64,000 nt of DNA from Nemophila menziesii (GCA_029959085.1 JARWIR010000015.1:6385017-6449016), one strand, 5' to 3'; counted from the stretch's first letter, positions 22,509 to 34,009 are shown. A program made the numbers and translations. The notes: generated from the letters alone by a model not told the origin.

Positions 22509-23852
22509 ATGCATTTATCTGCTAATTTTAATTTCTGTTTCGAGTCTTTTTCGAGTCGTGGGGACACGGCTCATTTTTGAGTTAAGGGTGTGGGGATTCG
22601 TTGTCTCTCATCTCTATTTTTCTGTTTTAGGTAGAAATTAAAATTTTTGATACATGGGAATTATATGTAGGGTGTGTTTAATAGCTTGAAAGCATAAGCT
22701 CAGTGAATTGATGATAGTAAGTAATATGTTTATGAGCTATGTTATTTGTATGCTTTGAGTATTTGCAGGAAAACACACGTTGATAGTACAGAAAAGATTA
22801 GTGAGTAATGCGATAGAAAGTATGTTCGATCTCAGGGAACCTTGTGAAGTGTGTAGGCCGTGAGATCCAAGCTAGTTGACAAACCCATTTGATGAAAGTG
22901 CTAAAGGTAAGAAAATAACAAAATTACATAGTGTAGAAAGTGATTTAGGCGGTTCTTTCATATTTGAAGCCACTTGAAACCTTTTTATACCTTCTCACCT
23001 TGTGATTTTTGATTTTATATGCTATATCCTTCTCAGCCCCTTCTAGCCTTTCTAAATCTTTTTATTGAAACACGTTATAAGCCATATCCCTTTAGATTAT
23101 AGGAATTTTCCATATGACCCGCACTCGAATCGCGATGCATAGACAGTTGTTTTCGAGCTTGAGTTTGGGGTGGTGGGTCCACCATTATGGGAATTGTTAT
23201 TGGGTTGGGATTTTTTAGCCTATTAATTGTGCTTTGTGCTTTATATTGATGATGATTCACAGATTTTTATTGTAACCCTTTGCCGGGGTAATAGTGATTG
23301 AAAAAGAAGCTACGAGCTAAAATTTGCCAACAAGGGCATTAAAAGAAAAAATATATATATGAGAAAATTAGCGTGATATCTCAACAGTAAAAGAGAGTCA
23401 TAGCTTGAGAAATTGATTTGAAAAGAAAAGAAAATATATATATTCGGACCGGCAAAGTGGATTTTTATGTGAACATCTTGTGCTTTAATTGGGTTATTGG
23501 GGATGCTAAATTGTGCATCAAAGAATTCATTGGGTTGAGTGAGAAACGTTTTATGAGAGTAACTCAAGATCTAGGGCGATTAGTTGATGGCTAGTGAGGA
23601 GAGAGCCAAAAGCTCACTCTAAATTATCCAAATATACTACCATACCGTCCCTAAGCCTAAATTACAACCTTAAAGACCATTTGATTCTTTGCTATGTAAC
23701 TGAGAAATGATTGAGTCATTAGAGAGTAGTTAAGTGGATCTTTGAATACTAGTGAAGTTCGATGAACAATCTATATCTTCCTTGGGAAACTGAGTAAAGT
23801 CCCAATCCTTCTTACATTGCGAAACTAATCTGATCTCGTATTCGAGTTTTGA
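22509..23852 (+). other. Long non-coding 3' region of element 1
   Basis: No coding block. Colinear with 54,990-56,260 (read on the minus strand) of element 2, including GAGAGAGCCAAAAGCTCACTC at about 23,600, TACCATACCGTCCCTAAGCC at about 23,640 and TTCTTACATTGCGAA at about 23,810. This conserved non-coding part would normally lead to the polypurine tract and 3' LTR, which are lost here. Confidence 0.6.
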
Positions 23853-24606
23853 CCAAATACCCCAAACATTCACATTTGACTCTAATAGTTGACCAAATAC
23901 CCCAAACATTCACATTTGACTCTAATAGTTGACCAAATACCCCAAACATTCACATTTGACTCTAATAGTTGACCAAATACCCAAAACAACTACATTTGAC
24001 TCTACTAGTTGAACAAATACCCCAAACAACTACATTTGACTCTAATAGTTGACCAAATACCCCCAAACAACTACATTTGACTCTAATAGTTGAGCAAATA
24101 CCTAAAACCTTCACATTTGACTCTAATAGTCGACCAAATACCCCAAACAACTACATTTAACTCTAATAGTTGACCAAATACCCCAAACATTCACATTTGA
24201 CTATAATAGTTGACCAAATGGCCCAAACAACTACATTTGACTTTAATAGTTGACCAAATACCCCCAAACAACTACATTTGACCAAATACCCCCAAACAAC
24301 TACATTTAACTCTAATAGTTGACCAAATACCCCAAAATAACTACGTTTGACTCTAATAGTTGACCAAATACCCCAAACAACTACATTTGACTCTAATAGT
24401 TGACCAAATACCCCAAACAACTACATTCGACTCTAATAGTTGACCAAATACCCCAAACAACTACATTTGACTCTAATAGTTGACCAAATACCCCCAAACA
24501 ACTATATTTGACTCTAATAGTTGACCAAATACCCCAAACGACCACATTTGACTCTAATTGTTGACCGAATACCCCAAATGACCACATTTGACTCTAATAG
24601 TTGACA
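23853..24606. repeat. 40-bp minisatellite with paired W-box words
   Basis: About 18 to 19 tandem copies of a 40-bp unit of the form TTGACCAAATACCCCAAACA-ACTACATTTGACTCTAATAG, with sporadic 1-bp insertions, one shortened copy near 24,270, and sub-variants (CATTCACATTTG early, CGACCACATTTG late). Each unit holds TTGACC and TTGACT, both fitting the WRKY-factor W-box TTGAC[C/T]. Long reverse-strand frames in it are a by-product of the repeat. It abuts the broken 3' end of element 1. Confidence 0.85.
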
Positions 24607-24987
24607 GGGGTATTGTTACATACCTAAATAGAACTATAATACATTTCTTCAATGGTAATAAAGGAAAAAAAAAGAAATGAAAAAAAAATTAACGACGAAA
24701 TTTAAATATTTAGCGTTAACATGCTTCATATGAATGTCGTCGCTACGTAAAATACCGACGACATTCATACGAAATATCGTCGCTACTATTTCGCCAAAAT
24801 TTGATTGGTCAATTTGGGTGGTCAAGTTTCCCGCTCTTGAAAATCACCGACATATTCCAATTTCCCCGACGACCCGTGTCGTCACTAAGTGACGACACAC
24901 AAGGGTCGCGTTTACGGAGTGTGACGCGTGTCCTTCTTTACCGACGCGTGCCGTTGTTTACCGACGACACCCGTGTCGTCGGTAAAC

Positions 24988-25000
24988 AAAATTTATATAA
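24988..25000 (+). promoter_or_regulatory. TATA box of the CACTA gene
   Basis: TTTATATAAACCCC follows the left subterminal repeats. A non-coding first exon probably runs to the donor at AAG|GTAAGC (25,113). The coding part begins after the acceptor at 26,468, leaving a 1.35-kb first intron. Confidence 0.5.
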
Positions 25001-25599
25001 ACCCCTAAAACGAGTTCATTCCAGCCATAACTACACCAAAATTCTCTCCAAAAATCGCCAATTCCTTCCTTCACAAGCAATTCTGAGGCAATCCAGGACC
25101 AATTCCAACATCAAGGTAAGCTTAATCAATCCAAAAACACCTTTTAATTACTAGTTTTTTATTTTGATTTTTTAATTTCTAATATCTTTTTCTTTGTTTA
25201 TGTTTTTTGATTTCTTCTTCTTGGCATGGATTCATGGATTAAATCTTCACCATTTCCACGTAACAGGTAACAATATTCTGATTGAAATTGCTATTATTTT
25301 TTGATTGAAAAATTTCATGATTGTATATGAGTATATGTGATTTCCGAATTTTTTATATGTTATTTTAGGTTGTGTAAATTTTTATTGAGTTAAAAAAAAC
25401 AACATGTAATTCGAATTTATTGAAAATTATAGCAAAATAGGGGTTCTTATGATTTTTGAATTTTTGGAGATATAGGGACCTATATGTGTAATTTTTAATA
25501 ATGTGGTGTGCATTTAGCTTATTAGATAAAATTTCGTTTATGGCTATTTTTTGGATTTTTGGAGATATAAGAACCTATTTGCAATTTAAATAATATTAT

Positions 25600-26150
25600 A
25601 CAGATTTTATAAAATTAATTTGGGGAATTGTTAAGAATGTAAAAAATATAAGGACCTAATTGCAAATTAAAAAAATTATAGGAAAAAGAAAATATAATGA
25701 CCTAATTGCAAATTAAAAAAATATAAGGACCTATTTTATGGATTTTTTTGATATATATGGACCTTTTTATAATTTAAATGAAATTATATGAATATAAATA
25801 GCATATGGACCTCTTTGCAATATATGGACTAAATTATAATATTTAAAAATTATAAGGACTAAATGGTAATATTTTCAAAATATAAGGACCTAATTGCAAA
25901 TTAATATATATATATATATATATACGGACCTATTTGCAACTTAAATTAAATTATATGAATATAAATAGTATAAGGACCTATTTGCAATATAAGGACAAAA
26001 TTATAATATTTAAAAAATTATAACGACTGGATAGTAATATTTTCAAAAGATAAGGACAAAATTGTAATATTTTTAATATTATAAGGACTAAATTGTAATA
26101 TTTTTAATAGCGGATAATATAGGGGCCTTTATGTAATATTTATTTTACTT
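25600..26150. repeat. Degenerate short repeats in the CACTA intron
   Basis: The words ATAAGGACCTA, TTGCAAATTAA and ATTGTAATATTT recur with irregular spacing of about 30-50 bp throughout this AT-rich stretch, with a short (TA) run at 25,903-25,922. Then 26,200-26,410 repeats TAATAATTATTTATTTATTTGA at a period of about 35 bp. Slippage-type expansion inside the intron is the simplest reading. Confidence 0.55.
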
Positions 26151-26468
26151 ATACTAATTTATTATTTTTTGTTACAGATTATATCCGGTAAATTTATCAT
26201 TTTGATCAAATATTGTACGATAATTATTTATTTATTTAATTGTAATAATTATGTATTTATTTGATTTTAATAATTATTTATTTATTTGAATGTAATAATT
26301 ATTTATTTATTTGATTGTAATAATTATTTATTTAATTATTCAATTTGTAATAATTTATTTAGTTATTCATATTGTAACAATTTATTTAGTTATTCATATT
26401 GTAATAATTTAGTTTTTAATTCGTAAAGATTGTAATATTTGTTTTTATTTGTTTCCTTTAAATTATAG

Positions 26469-28098
26469 ATGACAGATGTATTGTCACGTAGGCATGGCGG
26501 AGATGGTAGCGGTCAGGATCCTCTGAGGGGTCCGAATCGCCCGTTAAATGATTGTGCACAACCATCGGGTAATAAAAATAACCAAACGATTTCAATTAAT
26601 ATAATTTCAATTAAAATAAGTAAATAATTAATAAATATTATTCAATTTAACAGCTCCTCGAAAAAGACGCCCCCGAGGCGTCACGTCTTTAAAATCGGCC
26701 CAAGCCACGAAAGAAAGAGTTGGGTGGCCCATACCTGTTCAGTTTTCTGTTATCGATGACACTTGGAATTTCGTGGGTGAGTACGACAAACACGTGTCCC
26801 AGGTGCTGGGGGTCCGCAGTTCTAGAATCGGTGCCTCTGTGCTACAAAACATGGGCAGAAGTCCCCGACCCTGCTAAAGGGGTTATTTTAGTTCGACTGC
26901 AAGAGGTTTTTGACCTCAAGGAGTGGAGGCGACGAGCGGATTGGGGTAAAATCGCGAAGAGATTGAACACGATGCAATCGACAAGCTACAGGCGATGGAA
27001 GTCGGATCTAAAGATCGACTACTACAACACGAATACTACACCCCTGATGTTTTACCGGAGTTTTGGGCACGAGCGAAAAAGATTTGGGATGACGAGAATG
27101 TTCAGGTTCAAAAGTTTAATTTTTTTTTTAACTAAAATAATATTTTATAAGTCTTTATTTATTAATTTTCTAAATTAAAATTGTAACAAAGTGCGGCGGA
27201 GATAAATAAAAAAAATCGAGAGTTGCAGACAATTCCGAGCATGACGGGGTCGAGGAACTTATCCCAAACTCGGGAGGTTATTATAGAGGTATAATTTCTA
27301 ACAATAAAAGTATAATTTATTATTTTATTAATTTAATTTTTAATAAATTATTATTTGTTATTGTATACTGTATAGGGGAAGCTGAAAACCGTGACTAAGG
27401 AGTCGTTGACTTTTTTAGACGAGCAAACCAAGGAGGAGATGAAACTTCCACCTTTAAGTGGCTACTTCGATCACCTTTCTTACGATGCGGCTACAGATAC
27501 CTGACGTGACGAGCGTTTATAAAGAGCTAGCGTAAGTTTTTTTATAATTGTTTTAAATATAATATTTGTTTTTAACTTTACTTTTTTATTATTTAATTTA
27601 TTTTTAAATTGAAATCTATTTACAGGGTGTTTATCGGGAGAAGTTGAAAAAGAAGGTTATCGAGACCGGATCCGAGGCTGCTAATGTTCATGTGCATGAA
27701 CAAATTGATGCCATGCTGGAGACTATAATGGAGGTCATTGCCCCCACCGAAGACAAAATATTGGGTGCCAACCACTGGTCCGCTCCGAAAAAGAGCCCGG
27801 ACTTCTACACAGCAGGACCCTTCGGTTAGGCAGAACGGGAAGCTACTCCAAGCGATACTGAAGGGTATAAAGGAGTTTCGCGCGGCTCAAGGCCTCGACC
27901 CTATACCGGATCCGGCCACCACATCGACCCCCTCACAGCTTCTTCGAGTCAGCCGCCGAGCATCGTGGACACGCTCCTCGAAGCGTTGAATAGCATGAGA
28001 GCCGCCCAGAGAGCCGCCCAAGGTCTTCCCAGATGAAGAGAGAGGAGATGAAGAGAGAGCAGATGAAGATGAAGACGAGGATTTGAATGATCCGTGAG
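26469..28098 (+). pseudogene. CACTA TNP-like (Ptta/En/Spm plant transposase family) gene, frameshifted
   Basis: Starts ATG after the acceptor TATAG at 26,468. Exon 26,469-26,568 ends at a GT donor; the next starts at 26,654 after ACAG (APRKRRPRGVTSLKSAQA, then GWPIPVQF). The frame stops at about 26,878, but TWAEVPDPAKGVILVRLQEV and DWGKIAKRLNTMQ continue in another frame, and PEFWARAKKIWDDE in a third, so there are at least two frameshifts. An exon near 27,190-27,290 has INKKNRELQTIPSMTGSR, the conserved tail of the Ptta/En/Spm domain (DNA-binding TNPA-like proteins). Further pieces at 27,376-27,510 and 27,627-28,098 end in an acidic tail. It probably once bound the CGACGAC subterminal repeats. 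Confidence 0.6.
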
Positions 28099-28984
28099 TG
28101 TTGTTTGTTTTTTTGGTGTTGGTTGGTGTGTATTTTGACTTTATGTTGGTTTATTTTGACTTTTATTACCGGATGTTAGAATTTAATTTGAGTTTTATAT
28201 TTTTACGTTTGACTCGATTTTAATTTTAGTATGGTATTTTCTATAAATTTTTGGATTTTTATTTATTTATAAATTTTATTTGCATTATATTCAAAATAAA
28301 AAAAAATCAAAAAAAATTTTAAAAAAAATTATCTAAAATATAATTAAAAAAATTACCTAAAATATAATTTAAAAAAATTAAAAATAATACTTAGCGACGA
28401 CCTAAGTCGTCGCTAATATTATATATGAAAAAAAAGAAAAATTAACCATTAATGCTGGATTAAAAAAAAGAAATATTATATACTTAGCGACGAAATTTTC
28501 GTCGCTAAGTTTCGACGCTAAGCAAAAAAAAGGTAAATCAATAATCTGCGAATTAAAAAAAATAATTAAAATAATAACGACGATGGAAGTCGTCGCTAAT
28601 TTATAAACTTAGCGACGACGCGCGTTGTCGTTAAGCGCCTGAGCAATTAGGGTGAAATCAACACTTTCGTCGGTAAGGAGCCATTTACCGACAGATTTCT
28701 AGTGACAAAATATTATTGACGAAATGTCGTCGGTAAACCCAGACCGACGAAAACGCGTGATTTACCGACGACAAGCGTCGTACCTAAACATGCAAAATGT
28801 TGTAGTGTAACCTTTTCATAGCTTATTTTGAACTCATGGAAATGGTTGATATTTCGTAATATTTGGGGTTATTAATGCAAGATTATTTCGACTAAAATAG
28901 AATTAAGGTGATAATTCTTCAACATGTAATGAATAAATATTATTGATATAAAATTTATAAATACCGGTACCACATATATCTCAT

Positions 28985-29180
28985 AACTTTTTTTTTGACA
29001 GGAAATAATAAATTACATAGCCTTATCTTTACAAAAAATTAAACGAGCTAATAACTGAAAAATCTTTCCATCCAAATATGTCTACATTTTTTCTAGTGTA
29101 TTTAGCTAAAGCGTCAGTAATCGTGTTGTGTTCTCATTTATGTTATCAATTTATAGTCTGAGCGACTTTATTTTAAGAGG
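28985..29180 (-). mobile_element. LINE (L1-type) 3' end fragment
   Basis: On the minus strand a degraded RNase H tail reads NTITDALAKYTRKNVDIFGW, as at the end of plant L1 ORF2. It is followed by an A-rich tail (plus strand TTTTTTTT at about 28,989-28,996). Only the last 200 bp survive. Confidence 0.6.
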
Positions 29181-29384
29181 GGTCTTTGTTCTTCCAGTAT
29201 TAATTGATCATAAAAGTATGGGTGAATTATATATAGGGTCTTAGAAACATTATTTCTTCTCTATAGAGTAGTGTCTATAAAGTTGTTCTTCTTAGGGACC
29301 TCATTTTTTACAATAGTCTTTCCTACCCTTACTAACACCAAAAGACAAAAAAGTGTGATGTCACTAGTTCTCTCTCCACTACCA

Positions 29385-29505
29385 CTACCCACCTACCTCC
29401 GACCTCCAACCACCGACCTCCGACCACCGACCTCCGACCACCGACCACCGACCACCGACCTCCGACCACCGACCACCGCCCTCCGACCACCAGTCACCGG
29501 TCGCC
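29385..29505 (+). repeat. Short C-rich minisatellite (CCGACCACCGACCT)
   Basis: Alternating CCGACCTCCGACCACCGA words, period about 7-10 bp, run for some 115 bp. Any frame through it gives a PPTTDLRPPT-type repeat; a reading frame (29,271-29,555) exists but has no other support as a gene. Confidence 0.7.
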
Positions 29506-29519
29506 GGAAAAAACATAGA

Positions 29520-29715
29520 GTATCGGATAAAATTGATGAGTATCGGAAAAACTAAGAGTACTCTATAAATTTGCTGAGTACTCTATATATTTTGACGAGT
29601 GCTCCGGATAATTTTGATGAGTACTCCGGATAAATATGATGAGTACCCCGTAAATTTAATGAGTACTCAGTCAATTTGATGAGTACTTAGTCAAATTGAT
29701 GAGTATTATTAAAAA
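29520..29715. repeat. Degenerate repeat built on GATGAGTACTC
   Basis: About nine irregular copies of TTGATGAGTACTC-n-GATAAAT with a period of about 20-27 bp. The core GAGTACTC is a perfect 8-bp palindrome. Nothing else is recognised. Confidence 0.65.
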
Positions 29716-30219
29716 ACAAGCCATAAATAGTCAAAAAACCTTTATTCATCTTTATTACACATTTTTAAATAATTACAAATTAATATACAATTAAAAATAA
29801 TTAAAAAAACCTAACTAATATTTTGTTTGACCAGATCTGGAAAAAAAAAAACCAAAAACTCGTCGACGAGGAAACACAGACCGAATAGGAGCTCGAACTC
29901 ATCCATGGTGGTTTGACACTTCAACTGCAGCTCAGACAATACTGCTGGAGCTCGAACAACACTGCTGGATCTCGGATCTCGAACAAGCAACCACAAATCT
30001 GTGAAGACTCCACCACCACCGCCGAAATGCGACCACCCGCCACCCCACCAACACCACCAACAAGCACCTCTTCTTCTTCCAGCAGGTGGTGGCTTCCTTG
30101 AGCGAAGCAGGTGAAGACTGATTCGCAACCACTGCGAAACCACCGCAGGTGAAGACTGGTTCGTGACCCTAAGTGTGTTGCAGTGTCCTTAGCCAGAGGA
30201 GATTGTTGGAGAACAAGAA

Positions 30220-30475
30220 GAAACTCGCCGGCCTGGAGAAGAAGAAGCAGCAAGGCTCGATCTAGCTGCGAACAGCTTCACCAGAGGAGATTGTAAGAAG
30301 CTCGCCGGCCTGGAGAAGAAGAAGCAGCGAGGCTCGATCTAGCTGCGAACAGACTTGATGGAGCTTGATCTATCTCGCCTGAGCTTCACGGACTGACCAA
30401 GAACTTGATGGAGCTTGATGTATCTCGCTTGGTTCACCAACGGACTTGATGGAGCTTGATCTATCTCGCCATGGC
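30220..30475 (+). repeat. Tandem duplications around CTCGATCTAGCTGCGAACAG
   Basis: The block from the GCCGGCCTGGAGAAGAAGAAG motif through GGCTCGATCTAGCTGCGAACAG occurs twice (about 30,227-30,280 and 30,302-30,351). GGAGCTTGATCTATCTCGCC-like words then occur three times (30,359-30,380, 30,411-30,430 and 30,449-30,470). Coding status is unclear; several overlapping frames are open because of the low complexity. Confidence 0.55.
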
Positions 30476-31049
30476 TGCAAATGAGCTTGGTGGTGGTGTT
30501 GGTGGGGTGGCGGGTGGTGTTGAGAAGATAGAGAAGAGAGGTTTACATTTTTTAGGGTTTTGTTTAGTTTTGTTTAATAATTTTGAAATGTTATATTTGG
30601 TATATATAGGGAAAAAAACAAAAGAGGGTAATAAAGTAATTGGGGTTTTGGATTTCATGTGTTAAAATCTTGTTGAGGTCTTTAGTAAGAAGAGACTCCT
30701 AGAGGAGGTGCTATCTCGAAGAGGGGGGTGTGTTCAAGACCCTAAGTAGGATTTTCCCTAAAAGTATTAGTAGAAGCATCCTTTTTAAAAGATCTAACTT
30801 TTTATTTACTCCAGAAAATTAAATTTGGGGGTTGGTGCACACTGTAGTAATTCAATCCAAAATCGGGCTATTAAGTTTTAAAGGCCTACCCCCAACCCCA
30901 TTTTATAATAAACAGCCTAAAACCCAACTAGTAGTTGGGTTTCAACTAATAGCCCAATAATTCCCAAATAGCCCAATAATACCCTCTATATAAACCCACC
31001 CATCCCCTTTCTTCTCCAAAAGCATACCCGAACCCCCCTCCCCTCCATT

Positions 31050-31215
31050 CCCGTTCTCTGATCCAACCAAGCAACCCACCCACCACCGCCCCTACAATCA
31101 GACCCACCAACCCAAACCAAGCAACCCACCCACCACCGCCCCTATAATCAGACCCACCCCAACCAAGCAACCCACCCACCGCCACCCCTACACCCATCCA
31201 ACCCCAACAAAGCAA
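31050..31215 (+). repeat. Three tandem copies of a C-rich unit
   Basis: CCAAGCAACCCACCCACC recurs at about 31,067, 31,118 and 31,163, with CCGCCCCTACAATCAGACCC between the first two. Period is about 45-51 bp. Confidence 0.7.
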
Positions 31216-31425
31216 CCCACCACCACCTCCCACCAGTAGCCATGGCATCACCACCAGCACCATCTATGGCATCTCCGCCGTCGAGGCTGTGCTGGAGAAG
31301 GAGGCTGCCGTCGAAGAGGAGAACCAGTCCACCACCACCAATAATCTGCTTCAGTTGATAACCCACCACCAGTCCACCGCCACCCATAAGCCGAAGACCA
31401 CCCACATCCCAACCATTCATATCAC

Positions 31426-31541
31426 CCTGAAACCCTACCAAGATCGGACCTCAGCACCACCACCAACGAGATTCGAATCACACCCTGAAACCCTACCAAG
31501 ATCGGACCTCAGCACCACCACCAACGAGATTCGAATCACCA
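31426..31541 (+). repeat. Near-perfect 58-bp direct duplication
   Basis: ACCCTGAAACCCTACCAAGA through ACGAGATTCGAATCA occurs twice head to tail (about 31,427-31,482 and 31,485-31,540) with essentially no difference. That points to a recent duplication. Confidence 0.8.
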
Positions 31542-32000
31542 CCAATAAGCTGCATCAATGGATAACCCACCACCATCAACCATCCACCAGCAGCCACAAC
31601 CATTCGAAAACCCAACTGTTCACCTCCATTCGAACAAAAATCCTTCACCACTGCTTAGCACCATCAACAACTAAAACCATCCCTACCAAATCACCACCAT
31701 CAACACCATTCCACCACCACCTCTCTTTCACTCTCGGCAGCACACTCTCCACCGTCCCACCACCATCCCTCTCAGAGTTAATCTTGCTGAGTCCAGCCCA
31801 CCAGCAGCAGCAACGCATATGGGTCCAGTCCACCAGCAGCCTTAACACCCCACCATAGTTGATTGTGGTTTGGGTTTGTGAATTACAGCCCCATTGTTTG
31901 TGGTACGCGTGATGGGTCCAAACCGTGGAAGCCCGATTCCGTGATGGGTCCAGCCCAATCGAAGTGTGTTTGATCACCTATCGTCAATTTCAATTTCCAC

Positions 32001-34009
32001 CTATGTTCCCGTTTTTATATTCTTTTGTAATTTATCTCAAAATATGTAATGGAATTATTTGTAAATTTTGACTAGGTTCCACCTATATGTTTAATATAAT
32101 CAACATTTTGTAACTGTTTATATATCATTATGATTATCTGAATATGTGAATTTAGTTGGTCTGTACTTGATTTGGATTGTTTTCAATTTGTGTGTTGATG
32201 GTAATTGTGTTGATTTAGATGATTTTTTTGTTGAAAGATTGTTTTTGTGGTTTAAGGTCCGTACCTACCGAGTTAGTAATCGAGATGGGGCTAGGACGTA
32301 TAAGAGGTAACTTAAAGTAAAATGTCACTTCCACGGTCCGTACCCATGACGGACAAGGGTAGAATAGACAATAACCTAACCAACTAATTAGAATATGGAT
32401 ATTTATAGGATTAATTTTTAGTTAGGAGGTATATTATAAACTTTTTGAATTTATGGCTTTACAAAGTAATTTCCTCTCAAAAATCATTTTACAAGAACCC
32501 TTTCATCGAGCAAATTTTTATTATCCTATCAATCAATGGACTAAAGAAAGAATTTCATGTGGCACACCGAACTAAAATATTTTCATTTTATTAGCTGTAC
32601 GGTTAAGACGATAAATTCGAATATCACAACTGACAATTGACAAAGCATCGATGAGAGTCTAAGTTCACAAGCGTAAACTTCATATATAATAATTTATTTG
32701 ATACCTACGTATCTTTGGAATTGGTGACTACTAAAATATAAAAGATGCCACGCAAATTCAACTGTTATAAAAAGTGGCTTTCATATATGCAATTATTTTA
32801 TCCTAAATAATAAAAGTAGTTAACGGAATGCAACAATTGCTACTCACTAGATTATTGAAAGGAATTTGAAAACCGCAGAAATTGTGAACTATAAAGGCAG
32901 CTTTTATTCTATTTTTTACCCAACATTTGATCACCACTATGAGAGAACAAATTCATATTCGAAATGTTGGTGGAATTGAGTTTTGCAGAAAATTAGAATA
33001 TAAGTGAGTGATGTGAAGAATAAATACTATACAATTTATTATTCTGCAAAGCCAATTTGGGTGCAAATACATATTTGTGTAGAGACGAATATCTCCTTTT
33101 TCAAAAAGAAAATTTAGGATGAAAAGGACTTAAATTATTGAAAATGGTCTGAACTAGTATCTTACTAGGAAACGGTGATTGATATGGTATAATAAATTTG
33201 GATAGAAATGTATTAATTTATGAAATATAATAAAGATGGAAAGTAAAAATAAATTTTTTACAGAAGAATTGTAATATTGATGGAGATAAATTATTTTTTC
33301 TACTAAATTTGTTATATAATTACATAGCATATTTTGAAAAGAAAATCATTTCAGGTACTTATAATAGACAACAACAAGTTTCTAATTAAGGGGAGGAAAT
33401 TTCAAACATCAACTCGGATATAACAAAGCGTTTGAAGAAATGAGGATTGAAATTTTACAAGTCCACAAAAGATTAGGTTGCGAGTTTACATCAAAAGATA
33501 CAGTGTTTTGTGATTCTATCATGGAGGGAGAATCAATGACCGTGCTAAAAGTTACTAAAAATGTAAAAAATTGTCCTGAAGAAAGCAAAACAATCCTTTC
33601 AAATAACGTTGAAATTATTCAAGATATTAGACAGATGTCGGCGGCGAGTTAGAAAATGCAACCGATTATCTAGAAGATGAACCAGATGAACGAGGGGTTT
33701 GGCCTTATCACCTTTAGCCATATTCCTAGAAGGTATAATGGCCAAGCAAACAAACTCACAATAGATAATAGATATTTAGCCCCAGTGTCGTTGGAATAAC
33801 AACATTATCATATTTTCGGACGAGTTCATGAGGATAGGAATTAGTTGAGTTCCAGTCTCCATTGATACGTTCAATTTCTTTACCAGTCCAAAAACAAAAT
33901 GGAAACTGTAATCATCATACACAATATGTTTGGTTTATATGAGTGAGGATGTATTTAGTTTTATTAAATGAGATTGTGAATAAATTATTTAAGATGTAAG
34001 ATAATCCTT
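32001..34009. other. AT-rich spacer, nothing certain; two weak coding-like pieces
   Basis: No transposon ends or known domains were recognised. A 70-codon frame at 33,440-33,652 (plus) has no family resemblance. On the minus strand, about 33,890-33,765 reads as ordinary protein (KEIERINGDWNSTNSYPHEL, then KYDNVVIPTTLG) with no stop, and could be an exon fragment of a captured gene I do not recognise. A short pair of GGTCCGTACC words at 32,257 and 32,335 was noted. Confidence 0.3.

Larger units (their letters stand above)
16620..23850 (+). mobile_element. Athila-type Ty3/Gypsy element 1, internally deleted and 3'-truncated
   Basis: Order on the plus strand: partial 5' LTR, primer binding site, gag, protease, a jump straight to the integrase tail, a palindrome island with a TATA box, an extra ORF, and a long non-coding 3' region. 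Reverse transcriptase, RNase H and the integrase core are missing between about 20,090 and 20,160. The non-coding 3' part (22,545-23,850) is colinear with element 2 (for example cgagtcgtggggacac at 22,551 and its counterpart near 56,240), so they are one family. No 3' LTR is found before the minisatellite at 23,853. The left border is uncertain by about 100 bp. Confidence 0.75.
24630..28807 (+). mobile_element. CACTA (En/Spm-type) DNA transposon with TNP-like gene
   Basis: The right end is TTGTAGTG at 28,800-28,807, the reverse complement of the CACTACAA terminus. Subterminal zones at 24,690-24,990 and 28,388-28,790 are packed with direct and inverted CGACGAC / GTCGTCGGTAAA / TAGCGACGA words, typical of CACTA elements. 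One hairpin, ACCGACGACACCCGTGTCGTCGGT in form, lies at about 24,960-24,984. The left end is degenerate (AACTATAATACATTTC near 24,633 may be the remains of CACTACAACATTTT), and a 3-bp target duplication could not be confirmed. No TNPD-type transposase was found. Confidence 0.7.
29235..30740. mobile_element. Possible TIR element with GC-rich low-complexity interior
   Basis: Near 29,237 the plus strand reads TAGGGTCTTAGAAACATT and, ending near 30,753, the reverse complement reads TAGGGTCTTGAACACACC. About 30 bp are similar (GGGTCTT ... CTTC-t-t-tAgAG). The interior is GC-rich against an AT-rich background. No transposase and no convincing target-site duplication were seen (TA on both sides at most). 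This is a candidate only. Confidence 0.3.
30830..32000 (+). other. Promoter-like start and Pro/Thr/His-rich low-complexity stretch
   Basis: CTCTATATAAACCC at about 30,992 is a good TATA box, followed by a C-rich stretch of 850 bp. An open frame runs from 31,289 to 31,858 (189 codons; Thr, Pro, His and Ser-rich) but has no recognisable domain, and it crosses tandem repeats. It could be a transcribed non-coding unit or part of an unrecognised non-autonomous LTR element. Confidence 0.3.

Noticed and set aside
23962..24587. Reverse-strand frames with FGVFGQLLESNVVVWG repeats
   Set aside because: They arise from the 40-bp minisatellite. The unit length is not a multiple of three, and the frames shift with each 1-bp variant.
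24600..24640. Exact left terminus and 3-bp target duplication of the CACTA element
   Set aside because: Only AACTATAATACATTTC resembles CACTACAACATTTT, and the adjacent bases do not match TAA at the right end, so the border is given as approximate.
24801..25154. 117-codon frame in the CACTA left end
   Set aside because: It runs through the subterminal repeats, the TATA box and the presumed 5'UTR; it has no domain.
29811..30253. Gly/Trp/Val-rich minus-strand frames at 29,811-30,253 and 30,946-31,441
   Set aside because: They are reverse readings of C-rich low-complexity DNA, overlap each other in several frames, and have no start context or domain.
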